DNA from: Baffinella frigidus
Lineage: Eukaryota > Cryptophyceae > Cryptomonadales > Baffinellaceae
DNA length: 10,038 nt
Assembly: GCA_026770585.1 (NCBI GenBank)
Contig: MU646457.1
Coordinates: 425,907 to 435,944, forward strand
Direction: 5' to 3'
Part shown: piece after piece, positions 9,966-10,038 of the stretch
Position numbering within the stretch: position 1 is the first letter of the stretch
Layout of the letters: each line of letters starts with the position of its first letter
Notes under the pieces: model-generated
Told to the model about the DNA's origin: nothing
Database searches by the model: none
Seen by the model: only the letters and a program-made list of their open reading frames with translations
Program-made: the position numbers and the translations under genes

Positions 9966-10038
9966 GGGGGGGGGGGGGGGAAAAAAGCCCAGGCCCGAAA
10001 CCAGCCTGATCACAAAAGCAGCGCGGGGGGGGGGGGGG
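9966..10038 (+). other. Poly-G runs at window end
   Basis: G runs of about 15 (9966-9980) and 14 (10025-10038) flank an unremarkable 44-bp segment. They may be real or an assembly-edge artefact. Confidence 0.6.

Overview
The window is eukaryotic nuclear DNA. It holds one gene, on the minus strand, cut into at least 15 very short exons (40-129 nt of coding sequence each). Introns are canonical GT...AG. They are packed with degenerate plant-type telomere-like repeats (TTTAGGG and GGGTTCA variants), microsatellites, perfect hairpins and MITE-like elements. The organism is probably a repeat-rich microalga or other protist with TTTAGGG-type telomeres. A prasinophyte such as a Cymbomonas-like alga, or a dinoflagellate, comes to mind, but this is a low-confidence guess. 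No prokaryotic gene, rRNA, tRNA or CRISPR array is visible, and no plus-strand gene could be supported.

I rebuilt the gene by finding AG|exon|GT blocks on the minus strand. All 14 junctions join in frame (phases 0,0,1,2,2,0,0,2,0,1,2,0,0,0), giving about 422 residues that lack only the N-terminus, which lies beyond base 9653 or outside the window. In transcription order (high to low coordinates) the layout is: exons 1-4 (9653-7545), an ERV/ALR sulfhydryl-oxidase domain with a CELC active site and a WKLHN FAD-site motif; exons 5-7 (6935-5937), an unrecognised Cys-containing linker; exons 8-14 (5193-946), a GILT-like thioredoxin-fold domain with CPWC, a degenerate HGxxE signature, four family-spaced cysteines and a cis-Pro TPTF loop; the end of exon 14, a Gly/Ser-rich stalk; exon 15 (224-108), one transmembrane helix and an 11-residue tail ending in TGA. 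The domain order is the reverse of QSOX (thioredoxin-ERV-TM), and GILT replaces the PDI-type module. The protein could be a single-chain, membrane-anchored disulfide relay of the secretory or endolysosomal lumen. Five N-glycosylation sequons support a lumenal location.

The second notable feature is what fills the introns. More than 20 truncated copies of the exons lie in them, and they follow a strict polarity. Copies upstream of their parent keep the exon start, usually with the acceptor. Copies downstream keep the exon end, usually with the donor. By hand count they differ from the parent exons by about 57 synonymous and 20 replacement codons, so the copies seem to have diverged under protein-level selection. 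One copy of the last exon (466-425) would splice in frame to a stop before any membrane helix, which suggests a soluble isoform.

Gene-free stretches are covered below as introns, arrays, hairpins and repeats. The segment 7160-7380 shows nothing recognisable. The right end (9966-9980 and 10025-10038) is poly-G and may be an assembly edge.
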